NCBI GenBank assembly: GCA_016928195.1
Contig: JAFGLF010000020.1
Location: 1 to 39,148, forward strand
Reading direction: 5' to 3'
Length of the DNA: 39,148 bases
From: Elusimicrobiota bacterium
GTDB taxonomy: Bacteria > Elusimicrobiota > UBA8919
A program made the position numbers and the translations under genes. The notes under the pieces were generated by a model. That model had not been told where the DNA came from. It ran no database searches and was given only the letters and a program-made list of their open reading frames with translations. Shown one piece after another: positions 21,766 to 29,332 of this stretch; positions within the stretch are counted from its first letter, which is position 1, and every line of letters begins with the position of its first letter.

Positions 21766-23806
21766 TTTGTCCTCCGGGTTTCAATTCTAGATATCTCTCA
21801 AAATAATTTCTTGCTTCTTTATTATTATCAAACTGAGAATAAATTACCCCTATATTATAGTAAATATCCGCTTTATCAGGTGCAAACTCAGCTGCCTTTT
21901 TATATTCTAAAACCGCTTTGTCAATTTTCCCTTCTATATAACTTTTATATCCCCTGTTCTGATAAATTTTTGAAATCTGATAAAGCGAATCTGTATCTTT
22001 TTTATCATACTGATATGATTTTTTGAAACACTCAATTGCCTTTTCTTCCTCCTTCTTCTTTAAATACAAAAGCCCTTTATTATAATACGCAATTGAATAA
22101 GTATTATCGAGCTGGATAGTTTTATCCAGCGATACAAGTGCATCCTTAAAATAACTGTGTTGCCTAAAAATATCTCCGACATTATTATTTAACCATATAA
22201 GGTCATGTCCGGCCTGAAGAGATTTTCTTAGTTCCTCAACACCCTTTCTTTTCTGCCCGTCAGCTATCAGAAACATTCCGTAAAAATACGGATACCGTGC
22301 AGTCACTTCCTGCTCTCTGTAATTTTCAACTTCATGGTTTATACGTTCTATATGAGAAAACCAATGATATTTCTTTGTTTTATTATCTGCCGCCCATATT
22401 AAGCCGTGCAGCCTCAAAGGCACCTTTATTTTTTCAGTATTAACAGCAGAATAATATTCTGGCTGCCATAACGGGTCGTCTGCTAGAAAAATATTTCCAT
22501 AAGAATCAACTATTGATACATCCTGTCTTTTCTTAAGAACATTTTTCAGATAGGAGAGCGTAAAGATTGTTTCATCAACTTCCTCATGCAGGTATAATTT
22601 ACCATTTTTAGGGATGGATTTCAATATATTATTTGGATAATCATATGCAATAAAGTTATATCTGTTATAATTGTTTTTATAATTAACCACGAAATTCATA
22701 GCAAGTATAAGAAAAACTACTAAAAGCCCGAATTTAATCCTCTTTAATCCGGCCATCCACATACCAGCAAAACCAATCCATAAAGCAACCATAATCCATG
22801 CAGGAAGATAATACGGTGTAAATGCATCTATATCCTGAGGGGTAAATTTGAAATCCAGCAATACTATTAACCCAAGTGTATTTATTAAAAATATAAAAAT
22901 CGTAAGCAAGGCGAATTTGATGTCTTTTTTAATTATTATGATAAGGCCTATTACCGAAATAATTGCAAGACCGATTCCAAAATTTTGTATGAGTTGCTGC
23001 AATAGATTTTTTATAAAAAGAAATTTTGTTAAAACCCCGACCTCTTCGGCAAACTCAAGACCTCTATACTGAAATCTCCCGACATGTGCAATAAAATTTC
23101 TGAATGTCTCCGGATTCCCCCAGTCAATCGGGGGGTTTAAAGAGGACCTGACAGGAATATAAATATAGAAAAACATGCCCAAAACCGAAAATAATATCAG
23201 TGATAAAATTATTTTTAGTTTTAAAATTTTCTCTTTCTGCCAAATTATATATAACAAAAAAACAGGACCAAAAAGGAACATTATAAAATGATTTGCGATT
23301 GAGACACCATAAACAAAAGCAAATAAATAAAGAGTTGATAGGTTGACCCGCCCATTAGCGAGGCAGGTAGGTTGATGGGTTAATATGCCTACAAGTAAGG
23401 CTACGAAAAAGGCATTTAGTGTATAGACTTCCGTGATTATTGACTGTGACCAGAAGGTGGAAGAGAAGGCGAGTGCCAGAGCAGCGATAAATGGACAGAT
23501 GACAGATGACAAATGACAGATGACAGATGAAGAATGTTTGTTTGCTTCTCTCACTATTAGGTAGACAAGCATACAGGTTAGAGAGCCGAAGAAGGCACTC
23601 ATTAAGTTTATTCTGTATGCTATATTACCAAAAGGAATTATTATAGTAAATATTTTTCCTGAAAGAGTCCAGAGCGGATAACCGGGAGGGTGGGATATAC
23701 CGAGAGTATAGGCAGCTGTTAAAAGCTCACCGCTGTCACCAACAGAAACAGTAGGGTGTAATGTTATAAGATATACAAGAAAACTCAGCAGGAAAATTAA
23801 AACCAT
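21728..23806 (-). CDS. DUF2723 membrane protein with C-terminal TPR domain
   Basis: A 692-residue protein. The first 390 residues carry about ten membrane segments; LHPTVSVGDSGELLTAAYTLGISHPPGYPL is the DUF2723 signature with the acidic GDSGE loop, and AFSSTFWSQSIITEVYTL is the next conserved loop. This topology resembles GT-C glycosyltransferases acting on lipid-linked sugars. Residues about 480-690 are soluble and hold TPR units (YNKGLLYLKKKEEEKAIE, YYNIGVIYSQFDNNKEARNYFERYLEL). Two loops between membrane segments are expanded by repeats: HSSSVICHLSSVICP and HQPTCLANGRVNLST. The gene lies 16 bases after the HEAT gene stop. A role in glycosylation is known only by analogy. Confidence 0.85.
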   Translation of the reverse strand: MVLIFLLSFLVYLITLHPTVSVGDSGELLTAAYTLGISHPPGYPLWTLSGKIFTIIIPFGNIAYRINLMSAFFGSLTCMLVYLIVREANKHSSSVICHLSSVICPFIAALALAFSSTFWSQSIITEVYTLNAFFVALLVGILTHQPTCLANGRVNLSTLYLFAFVYGVSIANHFIMFLFGPVFLLYIIWQKEKILKLKIILSLILFSVLGMFFYIYIPVRSSLNPPIDWGNPETFRNFIAHVGRFQYRGLEFAEEVGVLTKFLFIKNLLQQLIQNFGIGLAIISVIGLIIIIKKDIKFALLTIFIFLINTLGLIVLLDFKFTPQDIDAFTPYYLPAWIMVALWIGFAGMWMAGLKRIKFGLLVVFLILAMNFVVNYKNNYNRYNFIAYDYPNNILKSIPKNGKLYLHEEVDETIFTLSYLKNVLKKRQDVSIVDSYGNIFLADDPLWQPEYYSAVNTEKIKVPLRLHGLIWAADNKTKKYHWFSHIERINHEVENYREQEVTARYPYFYGMFLIADGQKRKGVEELRKSLQAGHDLIWLNNNVGDIFRQHSYFKDALVSLDKTIQLDNTYSIAYYNKGLLYLKKKEEEKAIECFKKSYQYDKKDTDSLYQISKIYQNRGYKSYIEGKIDKAVLEYKKAAEFAPDKADIYYNIGVIYSQFDNNKEARNYFERYLELKPGGQNAETVKKWLKSN
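23340..23376. repeat. Repeat insert inside DUF2723 gene
   Basis: AGGTTGA occurs at 23340-23346 and 23369-23375, flanking CCCGCCCATTAGCGAGGCAGG. The minus strand encodes HQPTCLANGRVNL in a loop between membrane segments, in frame. The GCGAGGC part matches the insert in the M20 hydrolase gene. Confidence 0.6.
23494..23528. repeat. 7-base tandem repeat inside DUF2723 gene
   Basis: Five units: GACAGAT twice, GACAAAT, GACAGAT twice. The minus strand reads SSVICHLSSVICP in frame, just before the AFSSTFWSQ loop. Five units with a variant central one is the same layout as the CpoB repeat at 29257-29291. Confidence 0.8.
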
Positions 23807-23822
23807 ATGTCATAATTTTTCA

Positions 23823-24737
23823 CTACTCTTCTTTTTTATCTTCTGTTTTCTTTTTTATATTTTTTTCTTCTTTCTTTTCTTCCTTCATTCTTTTCTTCAT
23901 TTTAGCATCGCTCTTAATTTTTAAAACCGCCTGTTTTGCTGCTACGAGAACCTCAGGATTTTCATTTTCAGATTCAAGCATCTTTTCGAGCGGTTCAATT
24001 GCAGATTCATCACTGAGCTCAGAAAGAGCTTTTACAGATTCAAGTCTTACTGTGGAATTAACATCCGAAAGATTTTTTATCAGATTGGGGACAGAAGATT
24101 CAATCTTTCTGGAAGATGCATATTTCACGGCAGTGATACGAACACCTTCCGCTTCGTCATTAATCCGTCCAACTATAATCTTATCAATCTCTGGAGTATC
24201 AAAAGATGCTAACGCCCTTAATGCCGTAATCCTGACTACAGGACGACCGTCACTAAGAAGACTTTTAAGTCCTTTTATGGATTCAGGACTTTTAAGTTTG
24301 CCAAGGGAATTGGCACTGTCAATAATCATACCGCCATCGGAATCTTTCAGGGCTTTTACCAAATGCGGGACTGCTCTTTTATCTCCTATATCACCGAGTG
24401 CAACAGCGGCACAGCGGCGGACTTCGATATTATCATCTTTTAATAATTCTATCAATGGCATTACAGCTTTTTTGTCTTTGCTGCTGCCTAAAGTTATTGC
24501 GGCATTCCTTCTTACAATCCAGCTTTTATCCTTAAGTTTTTGAATGTTTGTTCTTTTATCTACTTTTTTTCCGGATTCTTTAGCCCCGGTTGATTTTCCT
24601 GTTTCCTGTTTTGGTGTTGCCTTGGCTGCATTCTCAGCATATAAAGAAATAATGAGGTAGCAGGGTAACAAGGCAACAAGTAAAAACCATTTACAGTTTT
24701 TTACTTTAAAATAACTGTACAGTTTCTGATTTTCCAT
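23823..24737 (-). CDS. Exported HEAT-repeat protein
   Basis: A 304-residue protein with an N-terminal hydrophobic segment (about 17-35: WFLLVALLPCYLIISLYA). About six HEAT/PBS-lyase-like repeats follow: WIVRRNAAITLGS, IEVRRCAAVALGDIGDKRAVPHLV, RPVVRITALRAL, EGVRITAVKYAS, STVRLESVKALSEL and later units. The last 35 residues are almost only Lys and Glu. HEAT arrays are binding scaffolds; the ligand is unknown. GGGAGGGG three bases before the ATG defines the start. It lies between the TPR and DUF2723 genes and may assemble with them at the membrane. Part of its hydrophobic core is also encoded by weak 8-base repeats (about 24652-24685). Confidence 0.82.
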   Translation of the reverse strand: MENQKLYSYFKVKNCKWFLLVALLPCYLIISLYAENAAKATPKQETGKSTGAKESGKKVDKRTNIQKLKDKSWIVRRNAAITLGSSKDKKAVMPLIELLKDDNIEVRRCAAVALGDIGDKRAVPHLVKALKDSDGGMIIDSANSLGKLKSPESIKGLKSLLSDGRPVVRITALRALASFDTPEIDKIIVGRINDEAEGVRITAVKYASSRKIESSVPNLIKNLSDVNSTVRLESVKALSELSDESAIEPLEKMLESENENPEVLVAAKQAVLKIKSDAKMKKRMKEEKKEEKNIKKKTEDKKEE

Positions 24738-24758
24738 TATCCCCTCCCATCCAGCTTA

Positions 24759-26390
24759 CTATTTTTTAGCCAGTTCCTGAAGCCTCTCGCTTGACTTCTT
24801 TGCCCAGTCGGTATCTTTATACTTTTTTTCCACAATGCTATAATTTCGTTTTGCTTCTTTTATATAACCGATTTCTTCTGAGGCACGGGCAGCCATATAA
24901 TGGGATTCCGGTACATATTCGGAATCATTAAACAAATATACTACTTTCAGATACTCGCGGGATGCTTCTTTAAATTTCTTCTGCATAAAGTAGCAATCAG
25001 CAGCTTTCTTCTGCGCTAATGGTCCTACATTATCGTCAACACCGGTTATCAATCTCTCTTTCTTCTGTATACTCTTATTTTTGGATATATTCGCGGCGAG
25101 TTCATAATTTTCAATTGCAGCAAAATAGTCTCCACTCCTCTCTAAATCCATGCCTCGCTTCAAATACATTTTTGCTGCGGCAAGCGATTTCGGATATCGA
25201 AAAAGTATTTCAGCATAACAATTTTCTGCTTCACTGGAATATCCGACCGCTTCATAAGCCTGTCCGCAATTATACTTTAGCATTGCTGTTATGTCGGCAC
25301 TTGCCGGTTCTCCCTCTAATCCCTTTTTATAATTCTCAATTGCTTTCTGATAATCGGCAGAATCAAAATAACAATTACCTATGTATAGTAATGCTTCGGC
25401 TTGTTTCTGGCTTTCCGGATAACTTTCAATAAATTCATTAAATGAATTCAATGCAGCGTTATTATCGCCTCTTTTATAGAAAATTTTTGAACGAACAAAA
25501 CGGGCATTCTCGGACAGGCTATGATCCGGAAAATTCGTAAAAAATTGTTCGAAATATTTTACTGCTTTTTCATAGTCTTTCTTCTTATAAAAGTATTCTG
25601 CAACCTGATATGTAACCTCAGGCGAAATTATAGATTTTGGATACTTTTCGGCAAACTCAGCATAGATTGAAATCGCATAGGATATAGATCCCAATGATTC
25701 ATAAGCTCTTCCTATATTATAAAGTGCAAATTCAGCTTCTTTATCTTTAGGATATCTTTTAAGAAGTCCGCGCCATGCATCTCTTGCCTTTTTATAATTT
25801 TTTAACGCATAATAAGAATCCCCTAGACGAAGCCATCCTTCAGCCGAATAATCCGATTTCGGATATTTATTGATAAGATTTTTAAAGGATATTACCGCTT
25901 TTTTATAACTTTTATTCTTAAAATGAAGCATCCCAAGCCAATACTGGGCATTATCGGTATATATTGTGTACGGATACTTTTTCATAAAGTCTAAAAAATA
26001 CCGCCGTGTCTTTTCATAATAATTCTTCTTATAATAAACAAGACCAACACCGAGTTTTGCTTTTAATGCTTCCTGAGTCTTTGGAAATTTTTCGATAGTA
26101 TTCCAATAATCCTTTAGTGCTAAGTCCAGTTTCAAGGCTTCCGAAAGTGAATCGGCTTTCAACAGATAGGTTTTTCTTAAAAGACTGCTATTTCCCGATC
26201 TTTCTTTCTTAGATAACTTTGTTATAGAGGAAATTATCACATCCGCTGAAGTAATTACCGACTCATAGTCTCCATTCTGGAACTGCTTCTCACAGGTATC
26301 ATAAATATCCTTAAGCGACTCCTGGCCGGAAAGACAACTAACAGATAGCAAATAGCAGACAGCAGATAGCAGATAGATATATTTTTTCAT
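24759..26390 (-). CDS. Exported TPR-repeat protein (BamD/CpoB-like repeats)
   Basis: A 543-residue protein with a signal peptide (MKKYIYLLSAVCYLLSVSCLSG; a Cys near the cleavage region leaves a lipoprotein possible). Nearly all the rest is TPR units of the type found in BamD and CpoB, for example YKKAVISFKNLINKYPKSDY, YEKAVKYFEQFFTNFPDHS, YQKAIENYKKGLEG and FKEASREYLKVVYLFNDSEY. It should be a periplasmic scaffold. It follows tolB, but a hairpin and its own promoter (26398-26427) separate them. The predicted mRNA is leaderless, the -10 box ending seven bases before the ATG. It may take part in Tol-Pal or outer-membrane assembly; that is inference from the neighbours. Confidence 0.85.
   Translation of the reverse strand: MKKYIYLLSAVCYLLSVSCLSGQESLKDIYDTCEKQFQNGDYESVITSADVIISSITKLSKKERSGNSSLLRKTYLLKADSLSEALKLDLALKDYWNTIEKFPKTQEALKAKLGVGLVYYKKNYYEKTRRYFLDFMKKYPYTIYTDNAQYWLGMLHFKNKSYKKAVISFKNLINKYPKSDYSAEGWLRLGDSYYALKNYKKARDAWRGLLKRYPKDKEAEFALYNIGRAYESLGSISYAISIYAEFAEKYPKSIISPEVTYQVAEYFYKKKDYEKAVKYFEQFFTNFPDHSLSENARFVRSKIFYKRGDNNAALNSFNEFIESYPESQKQAEALLYIGNCYFDSADYQKAIENYKKGLEGEPASADITAMLKYNCGQAYEAVGYSSEAENCYAEILFRYPKSLAAAKMYLKRGMDLERSGDYFAAIENYELAANISKNKSIQKKERLITGVDDNVGPLAQKKAADCYFMQKKFKEASREYLKVVYLFNDSEYVPESHYMAARASEEIGYIKEAKRNYSIVEKKYKDTDWAKKSSERLQELAKK
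26340..26374. repeat. 7-base tandem repeat encoding TPR-protein signal peptide
   Basis: Five heptamers: AACAGAT, AGCAAAT, AGCAGAC, AGCAGAT, AGCAGAT. The minus strand encodes LLSAVCYLLSVSC. The same family encodes the Pal signal peptide at 29816-29850. Confidence 0.82.
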
Positions 26391-26397
26391 ATATGAA

Positions 26398-26427
26398 ATT
26401 ATACCAAAAAAACCGACGGGATGTCAA
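26398..26427 (-). promoter_or_regulatory. Promoter abutting a palindromic element, for TPR gene
   Basis: On the minus strand TTGACA (26422-26427) and TATAAT (26398-26403) are 18 bases apart; both boxes are perfect. The -35 box directly follows the GGGG end of the hairpin at 26428-26486. Only seven bases separate the -10 box from the ATG. Confidence 0.82.
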
Positions 26428-26486
26428 CCCCGCCACCTGTCTGCCAACCGAAGGTTGGCCCTCCGTGCCAAAGACAGGTGGTGGGG
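26428..26486. repeat. Two-tier palindromic junction element
   Basis: Outer arms CCCCGCCACCTGTCT (26428-26442) and AGACAGGTGGTGGGG (26472-26486) pair at 14 of 15 positions. An inner hairpin GCCAACC-GAA-GGTTGGC (26443-26459) is perfect. The element fills the gap between the tolB stop and the next promoter. CACCACCTG/CAGGTGGTG arms are shared with 35627-35700 in uvrA. Confidence 0.85.
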
Positions 26487-26495
26487 CAACTACAT

Positions 26496-27776
26496 TCATG
26501 GCGACCATGTAGGATTTGTTGAATCTTTTGTAGCCACACCAAGCTGTTTTTGGTTACTACCTGAGGAAGACATGGTAAAAAGTGTATATGTCCCATTGCG
26601 GTTGGAAGAAAAAACTATATGCCGGCCGTCAAAAGAAAAAGAAGGGTTTTCGTTGGATCCGGAATTCTCCGTCAACCTGTATTCTTTTTTCTCGGCTACA
26701 TCCAGTATATATATATCGAAAACGGAACCGTGTTTTCTTGTAAATACGATTTTATCCCCAATCGGAGACCAGGAGGGTGAATCATTATAACCGCTATGCG
26801 TCATTCTTCTCAGATTAGTACCGTCAATATCCATAACGAATAACTGAGGATTACCGCTTCTGTCCGATACAAAAACAAATTCCTGAGAATTAGGCGAAAA
26901 TGACGCTGCAGTATCTACGCCACTGGAATATGTGAGTCGTCTTATTAATCTTCCGGACGATGCAAAAAGATAAATCTCAGGATCTCCGCTTTTTGAAAGT
27001 GTTGCAATAAAATATTTGCCGTCCGGGGAAACGGAACCCGGAATATTTATACCCTGATATGTCAAAAACGGAGTGGATTCTGCTTTTTCAAAATCATATC
27101 TGAAGACATCGGGATTATTATTTTTATATGTTGTATAAAAAATATATCTCCCGTCATGGGAAAATTTAGGCAAAATCGAAATCGACTTGTGATAGGTAAG
27201 CTGCTTAAGATTTTTTCCATCATAATCTATACACCATATCTCTTTGTGTCCCGAGAGTGTACTGCAAAATGCAATCTTTGATGAAAATTTCATCTGCTGA
27301 CCGGTAATATACTCTACTATATCCTGCGAAAGATTATGTGCAAGTTTTCTTATTTCTCTCTTATCATATTTATACTTTTTGTCGAATATCTTTTTTGCGG
27401 AACCCACATCCCAGCAGTATGCAGTAACTAAAATCTTATCAGATTTTAATTCTGTTTCAAATTTTACTACCGTATTTGCATCTTTTATAATCATTGTATC
27501 ACGGTCAGTTTTTGAGAAATCAAACTCCTTGGTAAGTGTAGTCATTGAATCGGCAATTACATCAAAATTTCCGGAATAAGAAAGATCATTCGCAACGATT
27601 TGTGCAATCTCCGAAGAAACCTCTGAATTATCCATCTTATTAATAAAAATGCCTACACGCTCGCCTTTTGATTTAAGTTCTAGATAGATGTCAATGCCGT
27701 AAAGGCAGTGAGTAAGTGAGTAAGTGAGTAAGTAAGTAAGTAAAAAAAGGATTTTTAGAAACTTTTTGTTTTTCAT
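26496..27776 (-). CDS. tolB: TolB, periplasmic Tol-Pal beta-propeller protein
   Basis: A 426-residue protein with a signal peptide (about 1-27), an N-terminal TolB domain (IFINKMDNSEVSSEIAQIV, FDVIADS) and a WD40-like propeller of repeated blades: KFSHDGRYIFYTT, GSVSPDGKYFIATL, SFSPNSQEFVFVSDRSGNPQLFVMDIDG, SWSPIGDKIVFTR, SFSFDGRHIVFSSNRNG. The C-terminal NPTWSP is standard. TolB binds Pal and helps keep the outer membrane attached during division. Its start codon directly abuts the stop codon of the TolA/TonB-like gene. The signal peptide core LLTYLLTYSLTHCLYG is encoded by an 8-base tandem repeat. Confidence 0.93.
   Translation of the reverse strand: MKNKKFLKILFLLTYLLTYSLTHCLYGIDIYLELKSKGERVGIFINKMDNSEVSSEIAQIVANDLSYSGNFDVIADSMTTLTKEFDFSKTDRDTMIIKDANTVVKFETELKSDKILVTAYCWDVGSAKKIFDKKYKYDKREIRKLAHNLSQDIVEYITGQQMKFSSKIAFCSTLSGHKEIWCIDYDGKNLKQLTYHKSISILPKFSHDGRYIFYTTYKNNNPDVFRYDFEKAESTPFLTYQGINIPGSVSPDGKYFIATLSKSGDPEIYLFASSGRLIRRLTYSSGVDTAASFSPNSQEFVFVSDRSGNPQLFVMDIDGTNLRRMTHSGYNDSPSWSPIGDKIVFTRKHGSVFDIYILDVAEKKEYRLTENSGSNENPSFSFDGRHIVFSSNRNGTYTLFTMSSSGSNQKQLGVATKDSTNPTWSP
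27707..27742. repeat. 8-base tandem repeat encoding TolB signal peptide
   Basis: Three copies of AGTGAGTA (27707-27730), then AGTAAGTA and a partial unit. The minus strand encodes LLTYLLTYSLTHC. The period is eight bases with an inner period of four. Confidence 0.82.
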
Positions 27777-28520
27777 TTATATACCTGAGAGTTCAAACGC
27801 AAAATGTACACCGAGTGTTTTATCCGGGAATCCGGCAGGAAGCGGCGGAAAAGGCGATGCATTCATAATTGCACGTTTTGCAGATCTGTCTATATATGAT
27901 ATCCCGGATGATTCCTCTATTTCCAAATTTTTTACTTCACCATTTTTCAAAATTTTAAAATATACCAGCACCTTTTTAGTGCCGACTGAAGTGTATGGTG
28001 TCGGATTCCAATTTTGAGCAACCTTATTTCTTAAAACATTAACATATCCCATGTACGGAAAGTCCGATATGTCAAATCCTACATTCCCGTATGCTCCACC
28101 GCCACTTGAACCCGCTCCGCCCCCTCCCGTACCGGTAGATTTTTTCCATATTTCTTTTCCGGCAGATTCGTCTGCTTTCTTCTTGGATGTTTTTTCATTG
28201 GCTAAACCGGACTCAGCTGCAATAATATCACCAAGTTTTATGTCATCTCCTTCCAACTGCTGGTCATAATCTTCTGCCAGTAGATCGTCAGGCGGGACAT
28301 CAAAGGATTCTCCGGCGCCGGTGACGGATGTTGAACCTCCCGTGTCTGGCTTAGCCGAACCGCCTCCTATACCTGCAGCACCATATCCGACAGGATTTAT
28401 TACCTGTACCGGAATATAATACATTTTTACAGGAGCGGTCTTTATAAAAATATGAATAAACAAAAAAAATAAAAAATGCAGTGATAATGAAACAACAAAA
28501 CTAAATTTTATATCCAACAT
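27777..28520 (-). CDS. tolA-like: TolA/TonB-type energy transducer
   Basis: A 247-residue inner-membrane-anchored protein. One N-terminal membrane helix (about residues 5-28) is followed by a Gly/Ser-rich periplasmic linker with acidic patches. The C-terminal domain (about 155-247) is TonB-like: YVNVLRNKVAQNWNPTP, VLVYFKILKNGEVKNLEIEESSG, and AIMNASPFPPLPAGFPDKTLGVHFAFEL. By position between cpoB and tolB it should play the TolA role. The linker is much shorter than in E. coli TolA and lacks its long helix. The TolQ and TolR motor partners are not in the window. The start at 28520 is nine bases from the cpoB stop. Confidence 0.87.
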   Translation of the reverse strand: MLDIKFSFVVSLSLHFLFFLFIHIFIKTAPVKMYYIPVQVINPVGYGAAGIGGGSAKPDTGGSTSVTGAGESFDVPPDDLLAEDYDQQLEGDDIKLGDIIAAESGLANEKTSKKKADESAGKEIWKKSTGTGGGGAGSSGGGAYGNVGFDISDFPYMGYVNVLRNKVAQNWNPTPYTSVGTKKVLVYFKILKNGEVKNLEIEESSGISYIDRSAKRAIMNASPFPPLPAGFPDKTLGVHFAFELSGI

Positions 28521-28529
28521 TTTTCTTTC

Positions 28530-29324
28530 CTATTTTTGTTCTTGGCTGGCAGGAGGTTTTTCTTTCTTTTCTAATGGAGGCTCTAGTTTAGAGAGGTAAT
28601 TTGATGCTTGTTTAGCTTCCATTGTCTTCGGATGTTTTTTAACTATATCTTTTAGGACTTCAACTGCTTTTCCTTTATTTTTAAGCTTTAAAAAAGAATA
28701 AGCTTTCTTTAATTTTGCAGAGGGCACTTTTTCTGATTTAGGAAATTTTGAAATTACAATATCAAAATTTTTAATTGCACTGTTATAGTCATCCTTGGCA
28801 TAATAACAACTCCCTATCCAGAACTGAGCACCTGCAGCAAGGGTCCCCTGGGGATATTGATTTAAATAATCATTAAATCCGCCTATTGCTAAATCGTAAT
28901 TTTTCATTGTATAATCGGTATAAGCAGCTCCGTAAATCTGTGTCGGAGTAGGCTTGGTCTCTTCAATTTTCTTTGTTACTTTTTCGGAAAGTAAACTTAG
29001 CTTGTTAGTAAAATCAACATTTGTATCTTCCAGCTTTTGACCGAAAATAACAAACCTTTCGTTTGTTTCTTCTATTTTACCGTCAAGTGCCCTCATATTT
29101 GAATTAAGTTCTTCCATCTGAACAGAGAGGTCGGCCTGGTTTTTCTGCATATCTGTAAGCTGGTTCTGAAGTTTAACTATGTCGGACTGAAGTTTAGCCA
29201 TTTCCTCTTTAAGGGCAAGCATATCCTTCTGGGTAGCTACACAACCTATTAACGGCAGGTAAAAGGTAAAAAGTAAGAGGTAAAAGGTAAAGTCAATGCT
29301 TTTAGTAAAAATTTGTTTTTTCAT
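28530..29324 (-). CDS. cpoB: CpoB/YbgF-type Tol-Pal protein
   Basis: A 264-residue exported protein; the signal ends in lipobox-like LPLIGC, so it is probably a lipoprotein, unlike E. coli CpoB. Residues 30-110 are a coiled coil (LALKEEMAKLQSDIVKLQNQL and similar), the trimerisation part. Residues 135-250 hold three TPR units (IYGAAYTDYTMKNYDLAIGGF, QFWIGSCYYAKDDYNSAIKNF, AYSFLKLKNKGKAVEVL). CpoB links peptidoglycan synthesis with Tol-Pal constriction. It starts eight bases after the pal stop. The signal peptide core FTFYLLLFTFYL is encoded by a 7-base tandem repeat. Confidence 0.9.
   Translation of the reverse strand: MKKQIFTKSIDFTFYLLLFTFYLPLIGCVATQKDMLALKEEMAKLQSDIVKLQNQLTDMQKNQADLSVQMEELNSNMRALDGKIEETNERFVIFGQKLEDTNVDFTNKLSLLSEKVTKKIEETKPTPTQIYGAAYTDYTMKNYDLAIGGFNDYLNQYPQGTLAAGAQFWIGSCYYAKDDYNSAIKNFDIVISKFPKSEKVPSAKLKKAYSFLKLKNKGKAVEVLKDIVKKHPKTMEAKQASNYLSKLEPPLEKKEKPPASQEQK
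29257..29291. repeat. 7-base tandem repeat encoding CpoB signal peptide
   Basis: Five units: AGGTAAA twice, AAGTAAG, AGGTAAA twice. The minus strand reads FTFYLLLFTFYLP. The layout (five units, variant centre) is the same as at 23494-23528. Confidence 0.85.
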
Positions 29325-29332
29325 TTCAATCT

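Noticed and set aside
23494..23528. CRISPR array
   Set aside because: Units are 7 bases without spacers and lie inside a coding frame; no cas genes are seen.
24052..24543. 163-codon open frame opposite the HEAT-repeat gene
   Set aside because: Its repetitive composition mirrors the HEAT repeats on the other strand; no family pattern is seen.
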